32,223 nucleotides of DNA, taken from positions 1-32,223 of the forward strand of contig CAVRZY010000225.1 of the NCBI GenBank assembly GCA_963725415.1, in the 5' to 3' direction. The stretch's first letter is position 1, and each line of letters starts with the position of its first letter. The stretch is from CAVRZY01 sp963725415 (GTDB lineage: Bacteria; Acidobacteriota; Terriglobia; Bryobacterales; Bryobacteraceae). Made by a program: the position numbers and the translations under genes. This document shows, piece after piece, positions 17,707-27,715 of this stretch. A model generated the notes under the pieces. It had not been told where the DNA came from. It searched no databases and was given only the letters and a program-made list of their open reading frames with translations.

Positions 17707-17723
17707 CGGCTAACGGCTAGCGG
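17703..17723. repeat. Heptamer repeat CTAGCGG x3 ahead of murE
   Basis: CTAGCGG (17703-17709), CTAACGG (17710-17716) and CTAGCGG (17717-17723) run head to tail up to 7 nt before the murE ATG. The first unit shares its CTAG with the right end of the MITE-like element. The array occupies the place where a murE ribosome site would be. Confidence 0.65.
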
Positions 17724-17729
17724 CTTGCT

Positions 17730-19227
17730 ATGACCGTCGAAGAGCTACTGACCGGAGTTCGGCTCAGGACTCCCCTTCCACGGGAGCTCGCCCAAGCTCC
17801 GGTCCAGGGCCTCGACTACGATTCCCGCAGGGTTGGTAAGAATTACCTGTTCTTCGCCTTCGCGGGGCAGAAGGTTGATGGGCGCAGCTTTGCCCAGGAA
17901 GCCCTCCAGCGCGGCGCTCACGCCATTGTCAGCGAATTGCCTCCACCGGAAGGCTTCCCAGGGGCCTGGATCGAGGTCGAGCACGGCCGCCAGGCCCTGG
18001 CTCAGGCGGCCCGCGTTTTTTACCGCTGCCCGGATGAGCGCCTCATAGTCACCGGAATCACCGGAACTAACGGCAAAACCACCACTTTGTATTTGTTGGA
18101 TTCGGTGCTGCGGGCGGCCGGTAAGACCACGGCCCTGCTCGGCACCATCGAATACCGCCTAGCCGACCAATCGACTGCCGCCCTTAACACCACGCCCGAG
18201 TCGTTGGACCTCTTTCGCCGCTTCGCCGAGCTGGAGAGACTGGGCGGCACCCACGTCTCCATGGAAGTCTCCTCCCACGCGCTGGCTCTAGGGCGGGTCT
18301 ATGCCATCGAGTTCCACACTGCCGTGTTCACCAACCTGACGCGCGATCACCTGGATTTCCACTCTTGCATGGAAGAGTACTTCGCGGCCAAATGCCGCCT
18401 GTTTGAAGGGCTGGGCGCGGAGCCGCCGCGCTTTGCCGCCATCAACCATGACGATCCGTACGGCCGCCGGATCAGCCTCTCTCCGGGTACCGAGGTCCTC
18501 TGGTACGGGCTTTCCAGCGGCGCTTCTGTGCGGGCCGAGAATATTTCCGCCGGCTTCGAAGGGCTGCGCTTTGAGGTTTGTTTCGGTCAGGACCGGTTTC
18601 CCGTGACCTCCCCCTTGCCCGGCAGGATGAATGTCTACAACATCCTGGCGGCCTGCGCCGCGGCCCTGACTTGCGACATCCCCCCCGAGACCATCGCCGC
18701 CGGCATTGCCGCCTGCCGCTGGGTCCCGGGACGCTTCGAGAAGGTCGAGGAAGGCCAGCCCTTTCTGGTGGTGGTGGACTACGCGCACACCGACGACGCA
18801 CTGCGCAACGTCATCTCGGTGGCGCGAGAGCTCGAATCCCAAACGGGTGATCACTCTATTCGGTTGCGGGGGTGATCGCGACCGCACCAAGCGTCCCCTG
18901 ATGGGCGAGGCGGCGGCCGCGCTGAGCGACTTCGTCGTGCTGACTTCCGACAACCCGCGCTCCGAAGATCCCGTGGCCATCATGAACGACGCCCTGGTGG
19001 GATTGCGCCGGCACGACGTCCCCCAGGCGGTCGAACCGGATCGGGAAAAGGCCATCCGCCGCGCCATCGAAGAGGCCGCCCCCGGTGATATCGTGATTAT
19101 AGCGGGCAAGGGACACGAAACCTACCAGGTGTTGAAGGACCGAACTATCCCTTTCGACGATCGGGAGGTCGCGCGCAAGCTCCTTCGCGCCTTCGGTTAC
19201 GGGAGACCCCAGCGAGTAAACGCATGA
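17730..19227 (+). CDS. murE: UDP-MurNAc-tripeptide synthetase, meso-DAP type (one frameshift)
   Basis: Adds the third residue to UDP-MurNAc-L-Ala-D-Glu. The P-loop is GITGTNGKTTT; NTTPESLDL and SMEVSSHAL are substrate contacts. VFTNLTRDHLDFH and YFAAKCRLF carry the family histidine and carbamylated-type Lys. RFEKVEEGQPFLVVVDYAHT opens the C-terminal domain. The DNPRSEDP motif marks meso-diaminopimelate specificity. A frameshift near 18850 splits this from ITLFGCGGDRDRTKRPLMG and GKGHETYQ. The full length is about 499 residues. No Shine-Dalgarno precedes the ATG; heptamer repeats are there instead. The stop overlaps the murF ATG (ATGA). Confidence 0.93.
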
Positions 19228-20564
19228 CCTTGGATCTCAGCCAAGTCGCCAGGGCGATGGGATCGGCAGCCCAGCCGCCGCCCATTCCGGTCTCCGGCTG
19301 GAGTGTGGACTCGCGGACCATCCAGCCGGGGGAGCTGTTCTTCGCCCTGCGTGGGCCCAATCACGACGGTCACGGCTTCGTCGCCGAGGTCGTCGAGAAA
19401 GGCGCCGTGGCCGCGGTGATCGATCAACCGGTCAACTCGGCCGGCCTCAAGTTGCCCGTTGCGGATACCCTCGCGGGCCTTCAGGCCCTGGCCGCTCAGG
19501 CCCGCCTCCACTTTTCGGGCGAGGTCGTCACGGTCACCGGCAGCGCCGGCAAGACCACCACCAAGGAAGCCATCGCGCAGATGCTGGCCGTTGACCTGCC
19601 GGTCGGGAAAACCGCCGGTAACCTCAACAACCACGTCGGGCTGCCGCTGTCGATTCTGCGGCTTCCCGAAGACGCGCGCGTGGCCGTGCTCGAAATCGGC
19701 ATGAACCACGCCGGCGAGATCCGCCGCCTGGCCGGAATCGCGCGCCCCACCGTGGGCGTAGTCACCAACGTCGGCTATGCCCACGCCGAGTATTTCGACT
19801 CCCTCGAAGAGCTAGCCCTGGCCAAGCGCGAGCTGATCGAGGCCCTGCCCCCTCACGGCGTGGCGGTGCTTAACGCCGATGACCCCCTGGTGGCACGATT
19901 CCGCGAGGTTCACCCGGGCTCCACGGTCACCTTCGGTCTCTCCCCTGCCGCGGACATCCATCCCCAAGACCTCGACTACCGCCCCGACGCAACCCGCTTC
20001 CGAGTGGGCGCGGTCGGCTTTGAAACTCGTTTGGTGGGCCGGCACGAATTGCTGAACATCCTGGCCGGATTTGCGGTGGCGCGGGTGTTCTCCATTCCCC
20101 CGGAACGGCTCCAGGAGGCCGTCCGCTCGCTGCTCCCCGGCAGGATGCGGGGCGAACGTTTGCTTCATCGCGGCATCACCATTGTGGACGATTGCTACAA
20201 CTCGAACCCGGAGGCCGTCCGCTCCATGCTGGATGTCCTCCGGGCCACCCCGGCCCGGCGTCGCTTCGCCGTGCTGGGCGAGATGCTCGAACTGGGGCGT
20301 TGGTCCGAGCCTTTGCACCGCGACGTAGGCCGTTACGTCGTCGAGTGTGGGATTGATGTGCTCGTTGGGATTCGCGGCGCCGCCCGACACCTGGCCGATC
20401 AGGCCGTTCGGTCAGGGCTGCCGGCCAGCGCCGCGTTCTTTTTCGAAGACCCCGCCGAGGCGGGCGCTTTCTTGCGCAGCCTGCCCCAGCCGGGCGACGC
20501 GGTCTTGTTTAAGGGCTCCCGAGCAGTGTGCCTGGAGCGGGCCCTGGAGAGGTTTTTAGAGTAA
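19224..20564 (+). CDS. murF: UDP-MurNAc-tripeptide--D-Ala-D-Ala ligase
   Basis: An intact 446-residue protein that finishes the cytoplasmic pentapeptide precursor. The N-terminal uridine-binding domain contains SVDSRTIQPGELFFALRG. The ATP loop is VTGSAGKTTTKEAIAQML, then GNLNNHVGLPLSILRL and LEIGMNHAGEI. The C-terminal domain has DDCYNSNPEAVRSMLDVL, VLGEMLELG and VLFKGSRAVCLERAL. The ATG lies inside the murE stop (4-bp overlap), indicating coupling, and mraY starts 7 nt after its stop. ddl, which makes the D-Ala-D-Ala substrate, is not in this cluster. Confidence 0.95.
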   Translation: MTLDLSQVARAMGSAAQPPPIPVSGWSVDSRTIQPGELFFALRGPNHDGHGFVAEVVEKGAVAAVIDQPVNSAGLKLPVADTLAGLQALAAQARLHFSGEVVTVTGSAGKTTTKEAIAQMLAVDLPVGKTAGNLNNHVGLPLSILRLPEDARVAVLEIGMNHAGEIRRLAGIARPTVGVVTNVGYAHAEYFDSLEELALAKRELIEALPPHGVAVLNADDPLVARFREVHPGSTVTFGLSPAADIHPQDLDYRPDATRFRVGAVGFETRLVGRHELLNILAGFAVARVFSIPPERLQEAVRSLLPGRMRGERLLHRGITIVDDCYNSNPEAVRSMLDVLRATPARRRFAVLGEMLELGRWSEPLHRDVGRYVVECGIDVLVGIRGAARHLADQAVRSGLPASAAFFFEDPAEAGAFLRSLPQPGDAVLFKGSRAVCLERALERFLE

Positions 20565-20571
20565 CTGATCG

Positions 20572-21704
20572 ATGCTCTACTGGCTGCTGTACGAACAGTT
20601 GTTTCCCTTCTTCAGCCCCTTCCGGGTCTTCCGATACGTCACCTTCCGGACCGCCTTCGCCGGCCTCACCGCGCTGTTCCTATGCCTGGTGCTGGGGCCC
20701 TGGTTGATCTCCAAGCTGCGCCGGTTCCAGATCGGCCAGCAGATCCGCGAGGAGGGCCCAAGTCCCATCAGAAGAAGGCTGGTACCCCCACTATGGGCGG
20801 TGTGCTGATCGTGATCTCAGTCGTCATCCCCACTTTGCTGTGGACCAACCTCCGCAACCCCTACGTCTGGATGGCCCTGTTCGGCATCCTCAGTTTCGGC
20901 GCCATCGGATTCTGGGATGACTACACCAAGGTGCGCCGCCGCAGAAACCTAGGCCTCACCGCCCGCCGCAAGTTTCTGCTCCAGTCCCTGGTAGCGGTCG
21001 TGGTGGGCGCCTTTCTGCTGCTCCTGCACGCCAGCGGCGCTTACTCCACCAACATCAACGTCCCTTTTTTCAAGGCCTTCAAGCCGGATCTATTGATCGG
21101 CGCCTTTCTCCGCAGCCCCGTCACTTACCCCTTCGCCTTCATCTTCTTCTTTGGATTTCTCATTCTGGTGATCGTCGGCTCTTCCAATGCCGTCAATCTT
21201 ACTGATGGGCTGGACGGGCTGGCTATCGGGCTGATGGTGGTCGCTTCGGCTGCCATGACGGTGCTGACTTACACCAGCGGCCACGCCGAATTCGCGCGCT
21301 ACCTCGATCTGCTCCGCCTGCCAGGCGCCTCCGAACTCACCATCTTTTGCGGCGCCCTCACCGGCGCCTGCCTGGGGTTCCTTTGGTACAACGCGCACCC
21401 CGCCGAGATCTTCATGGGCGACGTCGGATCGCTCTCCCTGGGCGGCAGCATGGGTGTCATGGCCGTCCTGATCAAACAGGAGATCCTGTTGCTGTTCATC
21501 GGCGGCGTGTTCGTCCTGGAAGCTCTTTCGGTGATCCTTCAGGTGGGCAGCTTCAAGCTACGCGGCAAGCGCGTTTTCAAGATGGCGCCGCTGCATCATC
21601 ATTTTGAAGCCTTGGGCTGGCAGGAATCCAAAATCATCGTGCGCTTCTGGATCGCCGGTCTGGTACTGGCTCTGTTCGCACTGACCACTTTGAAGTTGAG
21701 GTAA
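20572..21704 (+). CDS. mraY: Phospho-MurNAc-pentapeptide transferase MraY (one frameshift)
   Basis: Polytopic membrane enzyme that makes lipid I on undecaprenyl phosphate. It begins MLYWLLYEQLFPFF, with early helices and REEGPKSHQKKAGTPTMGG, the conserved cytoplasmic loop. WDDYTK, NLTDGLDGLA, FMGDVGSLSLGG and the HHHFE motif (PLHHHFEALGW) are all present. One base is missing near 20757, most simply from a run of four G (GAGGAGGGGCCC expected), so this looks like a homopolymer read error. Full length is about 377 residues, somewhat above the usual 320-360. It lies between murF and murD with gaps of 7 and 5 nt. Confidence 0.93.
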
Positions 21705-21709
21705 CCGGC

Positions 21710-23048
21710 TTGGACTTCAGCGGGAAAAACGTTCTGGTCGCGGGAATGGGTCGCTCCGGCCTGGCCGCCGTCGAGTTGCTCACCGCCCACGGGGCCCGGG
21801 TTCGCTCCACCGACCTCAAGCCGCTCGAGCAATTGCCTGAAGCCGCCCCGGCGCTCGAGCGACTCGGGGTCCACTTCGAGCTTCAGACCCCGGAGACTTT
21901 CCAGGCGGCGGAGACAATCGTCCTCTCCCCCGGCGTGCCAGCCGACCTCGAGCCCCTCCTGAAAGCCCGCGCGCGTGGCGTCCCGGTCATTGGAGAAGTC
22001 GAGCTGGCCGGCTATTTCCTGCAAGGCCAGAGTATCGGAATTACCGGCTCCAACGGTAAGACCACGACCACCGCCCTCACCGGCCACATCCTCCGCGCCT
22101 CCGGCATCCCCGTCCAGGTCGGCGGCAACATCGGTTTCCCGGCCGCCGCCATGGTGGCCTCCTCGCGCGCCGCCCAATGGAACGTCCTGGAACTCTCCAG
22201 CTTCCAACTGGAGACCATCGAACGTTTCCGCGCCGATATCGCCGTGGCGATCAACGTCACACCGGACCACCTCGACCGCCACCACACCCTCCAATCCTAC
22301 GCGGCCGCCAAAGCCCGCCTGTTTGAGACGCAGACCCCGCAGGATTTCGCGGTCCTCAACGCGGACGACGCCACCTGCGCGGGCTACGCCCAACGGACCC
22401 GCGCCCGCGTGACGTGGTTCGGCGGCCACCGCGCCAGCGCCCCGGATCTCTTTCTGGCAGGCGAGGCTTTCTTCCTGGACGGCCGCCCCTTCCTCAACGT
22501 CCGCGACATCCCCCTGCTCGGGCGCCACAACATCGAGAACACCATGGCCGCAGCCGCAGCCGCCCATTTGGCCGGCGCTCCGCCCGACGCCATCGCCGCA
22601 GCGGTCCGCACCTTCCCCGGCGTCGAGCACCGCCTCGAGTTCGTCCGAACAATTGCCGGCGTGGACTACTACAACGATTCCAAAGCCACCAACGTGGATG
22701 CCGCCCTGAAAGCCGTCGATGCCTTCGAGCGCGGCCTCTGGATCATCCTTGGCGGCAAAGACAAAGGCGCACCTTACACTGCTTTGCGAGACCCTCGCAA
22801 AAAAGGCCCGCGCCGCTCTGCTGATCGGCGGCGCAGCCGCGAAGATCGCCAGCGAGCTCGAAGGGGCCGTCCCCCTGATCCACTGCGGCGTGCTTGAGCA
22901 AGCCGTGCTTACGGCTCACCGCCAGGCTGCTGCCGGGGACACGGTGCTGCTAGCCCCCGCCTGCGCCAGCTTCGACCAGTTCGAAAACTTCGAGCACCGC
23001 GGCCGGACCTTCAAGAACCTGGTGGCGCAACTGGAGGAAACCCAATAG
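21710..23048 (+). CDS. murD: UDP-MurNAc-L-Ala--D-Glu ligase (one frameshift)
   Basis: Adds D-Glu to UDP-MurNAc-L-Ala in the cytoplasm. The N-terminus is DFSGKNVLVAGMGRSGLAA. The P-loop is IGITGSNGKTTTTALTG, followed by VGGNIGFPAAAM and NVLELSSFQLETI. NVTPDHLDRH carries the family His. HRLEFVRTIAGVDYYNDSKATN opens domain 3. IILGGKDKGAPYT is followed by a frameshift near 22790, after which LLIGGAAAKIASEL and LLAPACASFDQFENFEHRG restore the normal C-terminus. About 446 residues in all. TTG at 21710 is the best start, 5 nt after mraY; no ATG fits. Confidence 0.93.
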
Positions 23049-23050
23049 CC

Positions 23051-24187
23051 ATGGCCCAACGAGTTAAGACCGACTGGGTTCTGTTCCTCAGCACCATCGC
23101 CCTGGTCTCGTTCGGCCTGGTCATGGTCTACAGCGCTTCCTCCTATGTAGCCCGCGTCAGGTTCGAGTGGAGCGGCTACTACATCGTTCGCCAGCTCATC
23201 TGGGCATTGATCGCTTTCGTGGTGATGATGCTGTTGAAGCGCACCGATTACCGCAGGCTGAACAGCGCCGGCTGGGCCTTCGGCTCCATCGGTGTCGTGG
23301 TGGTGCTCCTGGTAATCGTCTACTTCGTGGACGGTCGCGCCCACCGCTTCCTGCGCCTCGGCCCGGTCGGGATTCAGCCCTCCGAGTTCGCCAAGCCCGC
23401 GCTGATCCTCTTTCTGGCCTATTTCCTCACCCTCCGCGCCAGGGCTATTAACGACCGCCACACCCTGCTGCCTGCCGTCATCACCGTGGGCCTGCTGGCC
23501 ATTGCGGTGGTTATGGCCGACCTGGGCACCGCTGTGGTCCTGGTGGTGACGGCCGCGGTGGTCCTCTATGTCGCGGGCCTCAGTCCAAAGTACATCAGGA
23601 TCGCCTTTGCCGTGGGCATCCTGGGCGTGGGCCTAGCCGTGGTCTCCAAGCCTTACCGGCTGGGACGCATCATCGCCTTCCTCGATCCCGGCTACAAGAC
23701 CCTCCAGCAGTTCGAGTGGGGACGCCGCATCAAGGACTACCTCGACCAGTCCGTCTACACCCGCGATCCCGACTATCACGCCCGCCAATCCAAGATCGCG
23801 GTGGGCAGCGGCGGCTTGCTCGGAGAAGGATTGATGGAGGGGAAGCAGAAGCTCTTCTATCTGCCCGAAGCCCATAATGATTTCATCTATGCCGTGATCG
23901 GCGAGGAACTGGGACTGGCGGGTGCTGCCAGCGTGTTGCTGGTGTTCCTGGTGATCCTGTGGCGGGGATTGCGGCTGGCACGCACCGCTGACGAATTCGG
24001 CCGTTACCTGGCCGTGGGAGTCACCGCCGCCATCGGCGTCCAGGCCTTCATCAACATGAGCGTGGTGCTGGGAATGGCCCCCACCAAGGGCATCCCCCTG
24101 CCCATGATCAGTTACGGCGGCAGCTCCCTGCTGAGCACGCTGATCTCGCTGGGTCTGCTGCTGAGCGTCAGCGAGCAATCGGGATGA
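23051..24187 (+). CDS. ftsW: Septal peptidoglycan glycosyltransferase FtsW
   Basis: An intact 378-residue SEDS-family polymerase that elongates glycan strands at the septum as the partner of FtsI. It has about ten hydrophobic helices, starting TDWVLFLSTIALVSFGLVMV with YSASS. GPVGIQPSEFAKPALILFLA and MADLGTAVVL are family hallmarks. The extracytoplasmic loop holds GSGGLLGEGLMEGKQKLFYL and PEAHNDFIYAVIGEELG, whose Asp is the conserved catalytic-type residue. The end is SYGGSSLLSTLISLGLLL. Two nt separate it from murD, and its stop overlaps the murG ATG (ATGA). Confidence 0.95.
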   Translation: MAQRVKTDWVLFLSTIALVSFGLVMVYSASSYVARVRFEWSGYYIVRQLIWALIAFVVMMLLKRTDYRRLNSAGWAFGSIGVVVVLLVIVYFVDGRAHRFLRLGPVGIQPSEFAKPALILFLAYFLTLRARAINDRHTLLPAVITVGLLAIAVVMADLGTAVVLVVTAAVVLYVAGLSPKYIRIAFAVGILGVGLAVVSKPYRLGRIIAFLDPGYKTLQQFEWGRRIKDYLDQSVYTRDPDYHARQSKIAVGSGGLLGEGLMEGKQKLFYLPEAHNDFIYAVIGEELGLAGAASVLLVFLVILWRGLRLARTADEFGRYLAVGVTAAIGVQAFINMSVVLGMAPTKGIPLPMISYGGSSLLSTLISLGLLLSVSEQSG

Positions 24188-25267
24188 AGGACGCGCCGCT
24201 TACTTTCCTGATGGCCGGGGGCGGCACGGGAGGCCATGTCATCCCGGCCCTGGCCGTGGCCGGCGAGCTGGCACGCCGCGGCCACCAGCCCTTGTTCATC
24301 GGTACCCGCATCCGGTCTGGAAGCCAAGCTGGTCCCCGCGGCCGGCTTTCCCATCCGCTGGATCGAAATCGGCGGCTTGAAGCGGGTGGGCTGGGCCAGA
24401 ACGTTGCGCACCATGTGGCAGTTGCCGCGCGCCACTTTCCGCCTGCTGGCTTTGCTCAAAGACCAGCGTCCGGCCGCGGTCTTCAGCCTGGGTGGTTACG
24501 TGGCCGGGCCGGTCATGCTTGCCGCCTGGCTGCGCCGCATTCCGATCGTCGTGATGGAGCCCAACGCCTTGCCCGGAATCACCAACCGTTGGATGGGACG
24601 TGCCATGGCTCGGGCGCTGATCAGTTTCCCGGAAACGGCCGCCTTCTTCCCTGCCGGCAAGACCGAGCTCACCGGGCTGCCGGTGCGCCCCGAATTCTTC
24701 GCCCTCTCTGCCAGGCCCCGAGAAAGCACTTTGACCCTCCTGATCACCGGCGGAAGCCAGGGTTCCCGCACCCTCAACCAGGCGGCTCGCCAGAGCTGGC
24801 CCCTGTTTCGCCAAGCCCAATTCCCCGTTCGAATCATCCACCAGACCGGGCCGCAAGCTTTCTCGGAATTCGAGCGCGACTTCTCCCAGACCGGACTGGA
24901 AGGCCAGATCGTCCCCTTCATCCAGGACATGCCAGGCGCGTTCGCCGCCGCCGACCTCATCGTGTGCCGCTCCGGAGCCGGCGCCGTGGCCGAGCTGGCG
25001 GCCGCGGGAAAGCCCGCCATCCTGGTCCCCTTCCCCTTTGCCGCCGACGATCATCAGACCCGCAACGCCGAAGTCCTCGCCCGCGCCGGCGCCGCACGCC
25101 TGGCGCCCGATCGCGAATTTTCCGGGCAAAGGTTCTTCCAGGAAGTGACCTCCCTGGCCACCCAGCCCGGCCTCTTGGAACGCATGGGAGAAGCCGCCCG
25201 TCCCTTCGCCCGCCCTCGCGCCGCCCAACGCGCCGCCGACATTCTCGAGGAGCTCGCTCGAAAATGA
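24184..25267 (+). CDS. murG: UDP-GlcNAc transferase MurG (one frameshift)
   Basis: Peripheral inner-membrane GT28 enzyme converting lipid I to lipid II. FLMAGGGTGGHVIPALAVA is the N-terminal G-loop. One extra base near 24308 breaks FIGTASGLEAKLVP. After it follow GFPIRWIEIGGLKRVG, FSLGGYVAGPVMLAAWL, EPNALPGITNRWMGR, ITGGSQGSRTLNQA, and HQTGPQAF. The sugar-nucleotide site FAAADLIVCRSGAGAVAELA is then followed by VPFPFAADDHQTRNAE. About 360 residues, which is normal. It overlaps ftsW by 4 bp. An inverted repeat separates it from murC. Confidence 0.93.
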
Positions 25268-25268
25268 G

Positions 25269-25361
25269 TTTCGCGCCAAGACGCAGAGATCCGCAAAGAG
25301 CGCAAAGCATATTCATAGTTTTCTTTGCGTCCTTTGCACTACTTTGCGGCTTGGCGCGAAA
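25269..25361. repeat. Inverted repeat with GCAAAG units between murG and murC (93 bp)
   Basis: Terminal arms TTTCGCGCCAAG (25269-25280) and CTTGGCGCGAAA (25350-25361) are perfect. Inward of them each arm carries spaced GCAAAG units (CTTTGC on the other arm). The pairing therefore continues imperfectly for about 27 more bases and leaves a short AT-rich loop. It starts one base after the murG stop. CGCAAAG-type palindromes are common dispersed elements in environmental bacteria. Here it may also act as an intra-operon hairpin. Confidence 0.7.
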
Positions 25362-25368
25362 TTCTTCA

Positions 25369-25402
25369 TTGACAAGAGGCCCCGAACCCGGAACAATAAA
25401 CT
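25369..25402 (+). promoter_or_regulatory. Possible internal promoter before murC
   Basis: A perfect TTGACA (25369-25374) follows the inverted repeat. The DNA then becomes AT-rich (CAATAAACTAT, 25394-25404) just before the murC ATG, but the best -10-like hexamers lie 20-22 bp away, which is too far for a normal promoter. No ribosome site precedes murC. Weak evidence. Confidence 0.25.
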
Positions 25403-25408
25403 ATCGAA

Positions 25409-26789
25409 ATGTTTCTTAAGCCCCAGCACCTGCACTTCACCGGCATCGGCGGCATCGGCATGAGCGGCATCGCCGAGGTGCTCCTGAACCTGGGTTTCCC
25501 CATCAGCGGCTCCGACCTCAAGCTGACCCCCATCACCGACCGCCTCTGCGAGCTGGGCGCCCGCATTTTCGAAGGCCACGCCGCGGCCAACCTCGCCGGA
25601 GCCCAGGCCCTGGTGGTCAGCTCCGCCATCGGCGAGGACAACCCCGAGGTTCAGGAAGCCCGCCGCCTCCAGATTCCGGTGATTCCCCGTGGCGAGTTGC
25701 TGGCCGAGCTGATGCGCCTGAAGTTCGGCATCGCCGTGGCCGGCAGCCACGGCAAGACTACCACCACCTCCATGCTGGCCGCCGTCCTCAGTCACGCCGG
25801 GCTGGATCCCACCGTCGTGGTGGGAGGCCGCCTGAAAGCCATCGGCGGCTCCACCGCCCGCGTGGGCCGCAGCGACTTCCTGCTTGTCGAATCCGACGAA
25901 AGCGACGGCTCGTTCCTGAAACTCGCCCCCATCGTGGCCATCGTCACCAACATCGACCGCGAGCATCTGGACCACTACGCCTCCATCGAAGACATCCGCG
26001 CAGGCCTTCATCGAATTCGTCAACAAGGTCCCCTTCTATGGCGCCGGCGTACTGTGCCTGGACGACGAGAACGTGCAGAGGATCCTCCCCTCCCTGAAAC
26101 GCCGCGTCATCACCTATGGCACCCGTGCCCAGGCCGACTTCCAGGTTGCGGACATCACCGCTGCGCATTTCTCCAGCGCGTTCCGCCTGCGCGCACGGGG
26201 CGAGGATCTGGGAGAGTTTCGCCTCCAGGTTCCGGGTGTCCATAACGTCCTGAATGCCGCCGCGGCGGTTGCCGTGGGCCTCGAGCTGGACATCCGCCTT
26301 CCCACCCTTCGCGAGGCGCTGGCGGAGTTCAGCGGCGTGGACCGGCGCTTCCAGATCCGCGGCCTGGAGCGCGGCATCACCGTCATCGACGATTACGGTC
26401 ACCACCCCACCGAAATCCGCTCCACCCTCGCCGCGGCCCGCCAGTGCCGCTACCGCCGCATCCTGGTCATCTTCCAGCCGCACCGCTACACCCGCACTTT
26501 CCACCTCCTGGACGATTTCGCGCGCTGCTTCTACCAGGCCGATTCCGTCTACGTGCTGGACATCTACGCCGCTTCCGAAAAACCCATCGAGGGCGTGAGC
26601 GCCTCCGCGCTGGCCGAGCGGATCCGCACCTTTGGGCACCGCTCGGTCCACTACGCCGGCGCCATCGAGCGCGCCGCCGAGATGGTGCTGGCCGCGGCCC
26701 AGGAAGGCGATCTGGTGCTCACCCTGGGCGCGGGCAACGTCTGGCAGGCCGGCGACCGTGTTCTGGAGGGATTGCGTGGCAAGGAATAG
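25409..26789 (+). CDS. murC: UDP-MurNAc--L-Ala ligase (one frameshift)
   Basis: First of the amino-acid ligases, joining L-Ala to UDP-MurNAc. The N-terminal Rossmann loop is HFTGIGGIGMSGIAEVL. The ATP loop is VAGSHGKTTTTSMLA. LVESDESDGSFLKL and VTNIDREHLDHY are family motifs. One extra G at about 26001 (CGC-G-CAGG) breaks EDIRQAFIEFVNKVPFYG. Beyond it come GVHNVLNAAAAVAVGL, DDYGHHPTEIRSTL, FQPHRYTRTFHL and LTLGAGNVWQAGD. Length is about 460 residues. The ATG at 25409 lacks a Shine-Dalgarno. It is followed 1 nt later by ftsQ. murB, which in many bacteria lies here, is absent. Confidence 0.93.
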
Positions 26790-26790
26790 T

Positions 26791-27715
26791 ATGGCCCGCC
26801 AGCAGATCCTCCAGCTCGATCTGGATCTTCCCCAGGGCGGGGCCGACGAGCAGCCCCCCGTGCTCCCCGAAGCCCCGGCTCCCCCGCCTCGCCGCCCCCG
26901 CCCTAGAACCGCCGCCCGCCGCTCCTTCTCTCCCCGCACCCGCCTCCTGATTCTGACGGCCGGCTTGCTGCTGCTGGCTCTCGCCCTGGTCGCGGCCCTC
27001 TACCAGCTCGATCGGTTCCTCGCCAGCAGCCTTCCCTTCGTCCTGGCCGGCAGTCCCGAGGCTGGCGCCGATTCCAACCTGCGCATCGAAGGAGTCGTCT
27101 ACGCACCCCGCCATCGCCTGGTGCGCGCCTTCGCCCCGGATTTCGGCCGCAGCATTTACCTGCTGCCCCTTCAGGAACGCCGGCGCAGTCTGCTGGCCAT
27201 CGATTGGGTGCACGACGCCACCGTCTCCCGCCTCTGGCCGAATCGCGTGGTGGTGCGCATCGTGGAACGAGTCCCGGTGGCTTTCGTGCTGTTGCCGCCT
27301 CCGGGCGGGGGGCCGGCTCAAGCCGCCCTCATCGACGCCGAAGGCGTCATCCTCGAGCCCTCCCCTGCGCGCCCGCTTCACTCTCCCGGTCCTCCACGGA
27401 ATCAGCCCGGAACAGACCCAGGATCTCCGCCGCCAGCGCACCACCCTCATGCTGGCTCTGCTCAAGGAGATCCAGCCCCTCCACGCCCAGCTCTCGGAAA
27501 TCGATGTGAGCGATCCCGACAACGTGAAGATCACCCAATTGATCGACGCGCGCCTGGTCCGGCTCCTGCTGGGCAATCAACGCTTCCTGCCGCGCCTGAA
27601 GAACTTCCTCAATCACTATCCTGAAATCCGCCGGCGTTTGCCCCGTGCCACCTCATTCGACCTGCGGCTGGAGAACACCGTCACGGCCATGGAGGGCCTG
27701 CGCAATGGCCGCTGA
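26791..27715 (+). CDS. ftsQ: Cell division protein FtsQ (one frameshift)
   Basis: Bitopic divisome scaffold linking early and late proteins. The cytoplasmic N-terminus (1-50) is Pro/Arg-rich (PEAPAPPPRRPRPR). The membrane helix is LLILTAGLLLLALALVAALY. The POTRA region has LRIEGVVYAPRHRLVRAFAP, SIYLLPLQERRRSLLAIDWV and ATVSRLWPNRVVVRIVERVP, the typical FtsQ run. One frameshift near 27370 leads into RTTLMLALLKEIQPLHAQLS, NVKITQLIDARLVRLLLGNQ and TSFDLRLENTVTAM, the beta-domain. Length is about 308 residues. Its end overlaps the ftsA start by 11 bp. Confidence 0.88.

Noticed and set aside
17504..17726. Short CRISPR-like array
   Set aside because: Units are only 7 bp, tandem without spacers, and no cas genes are present.
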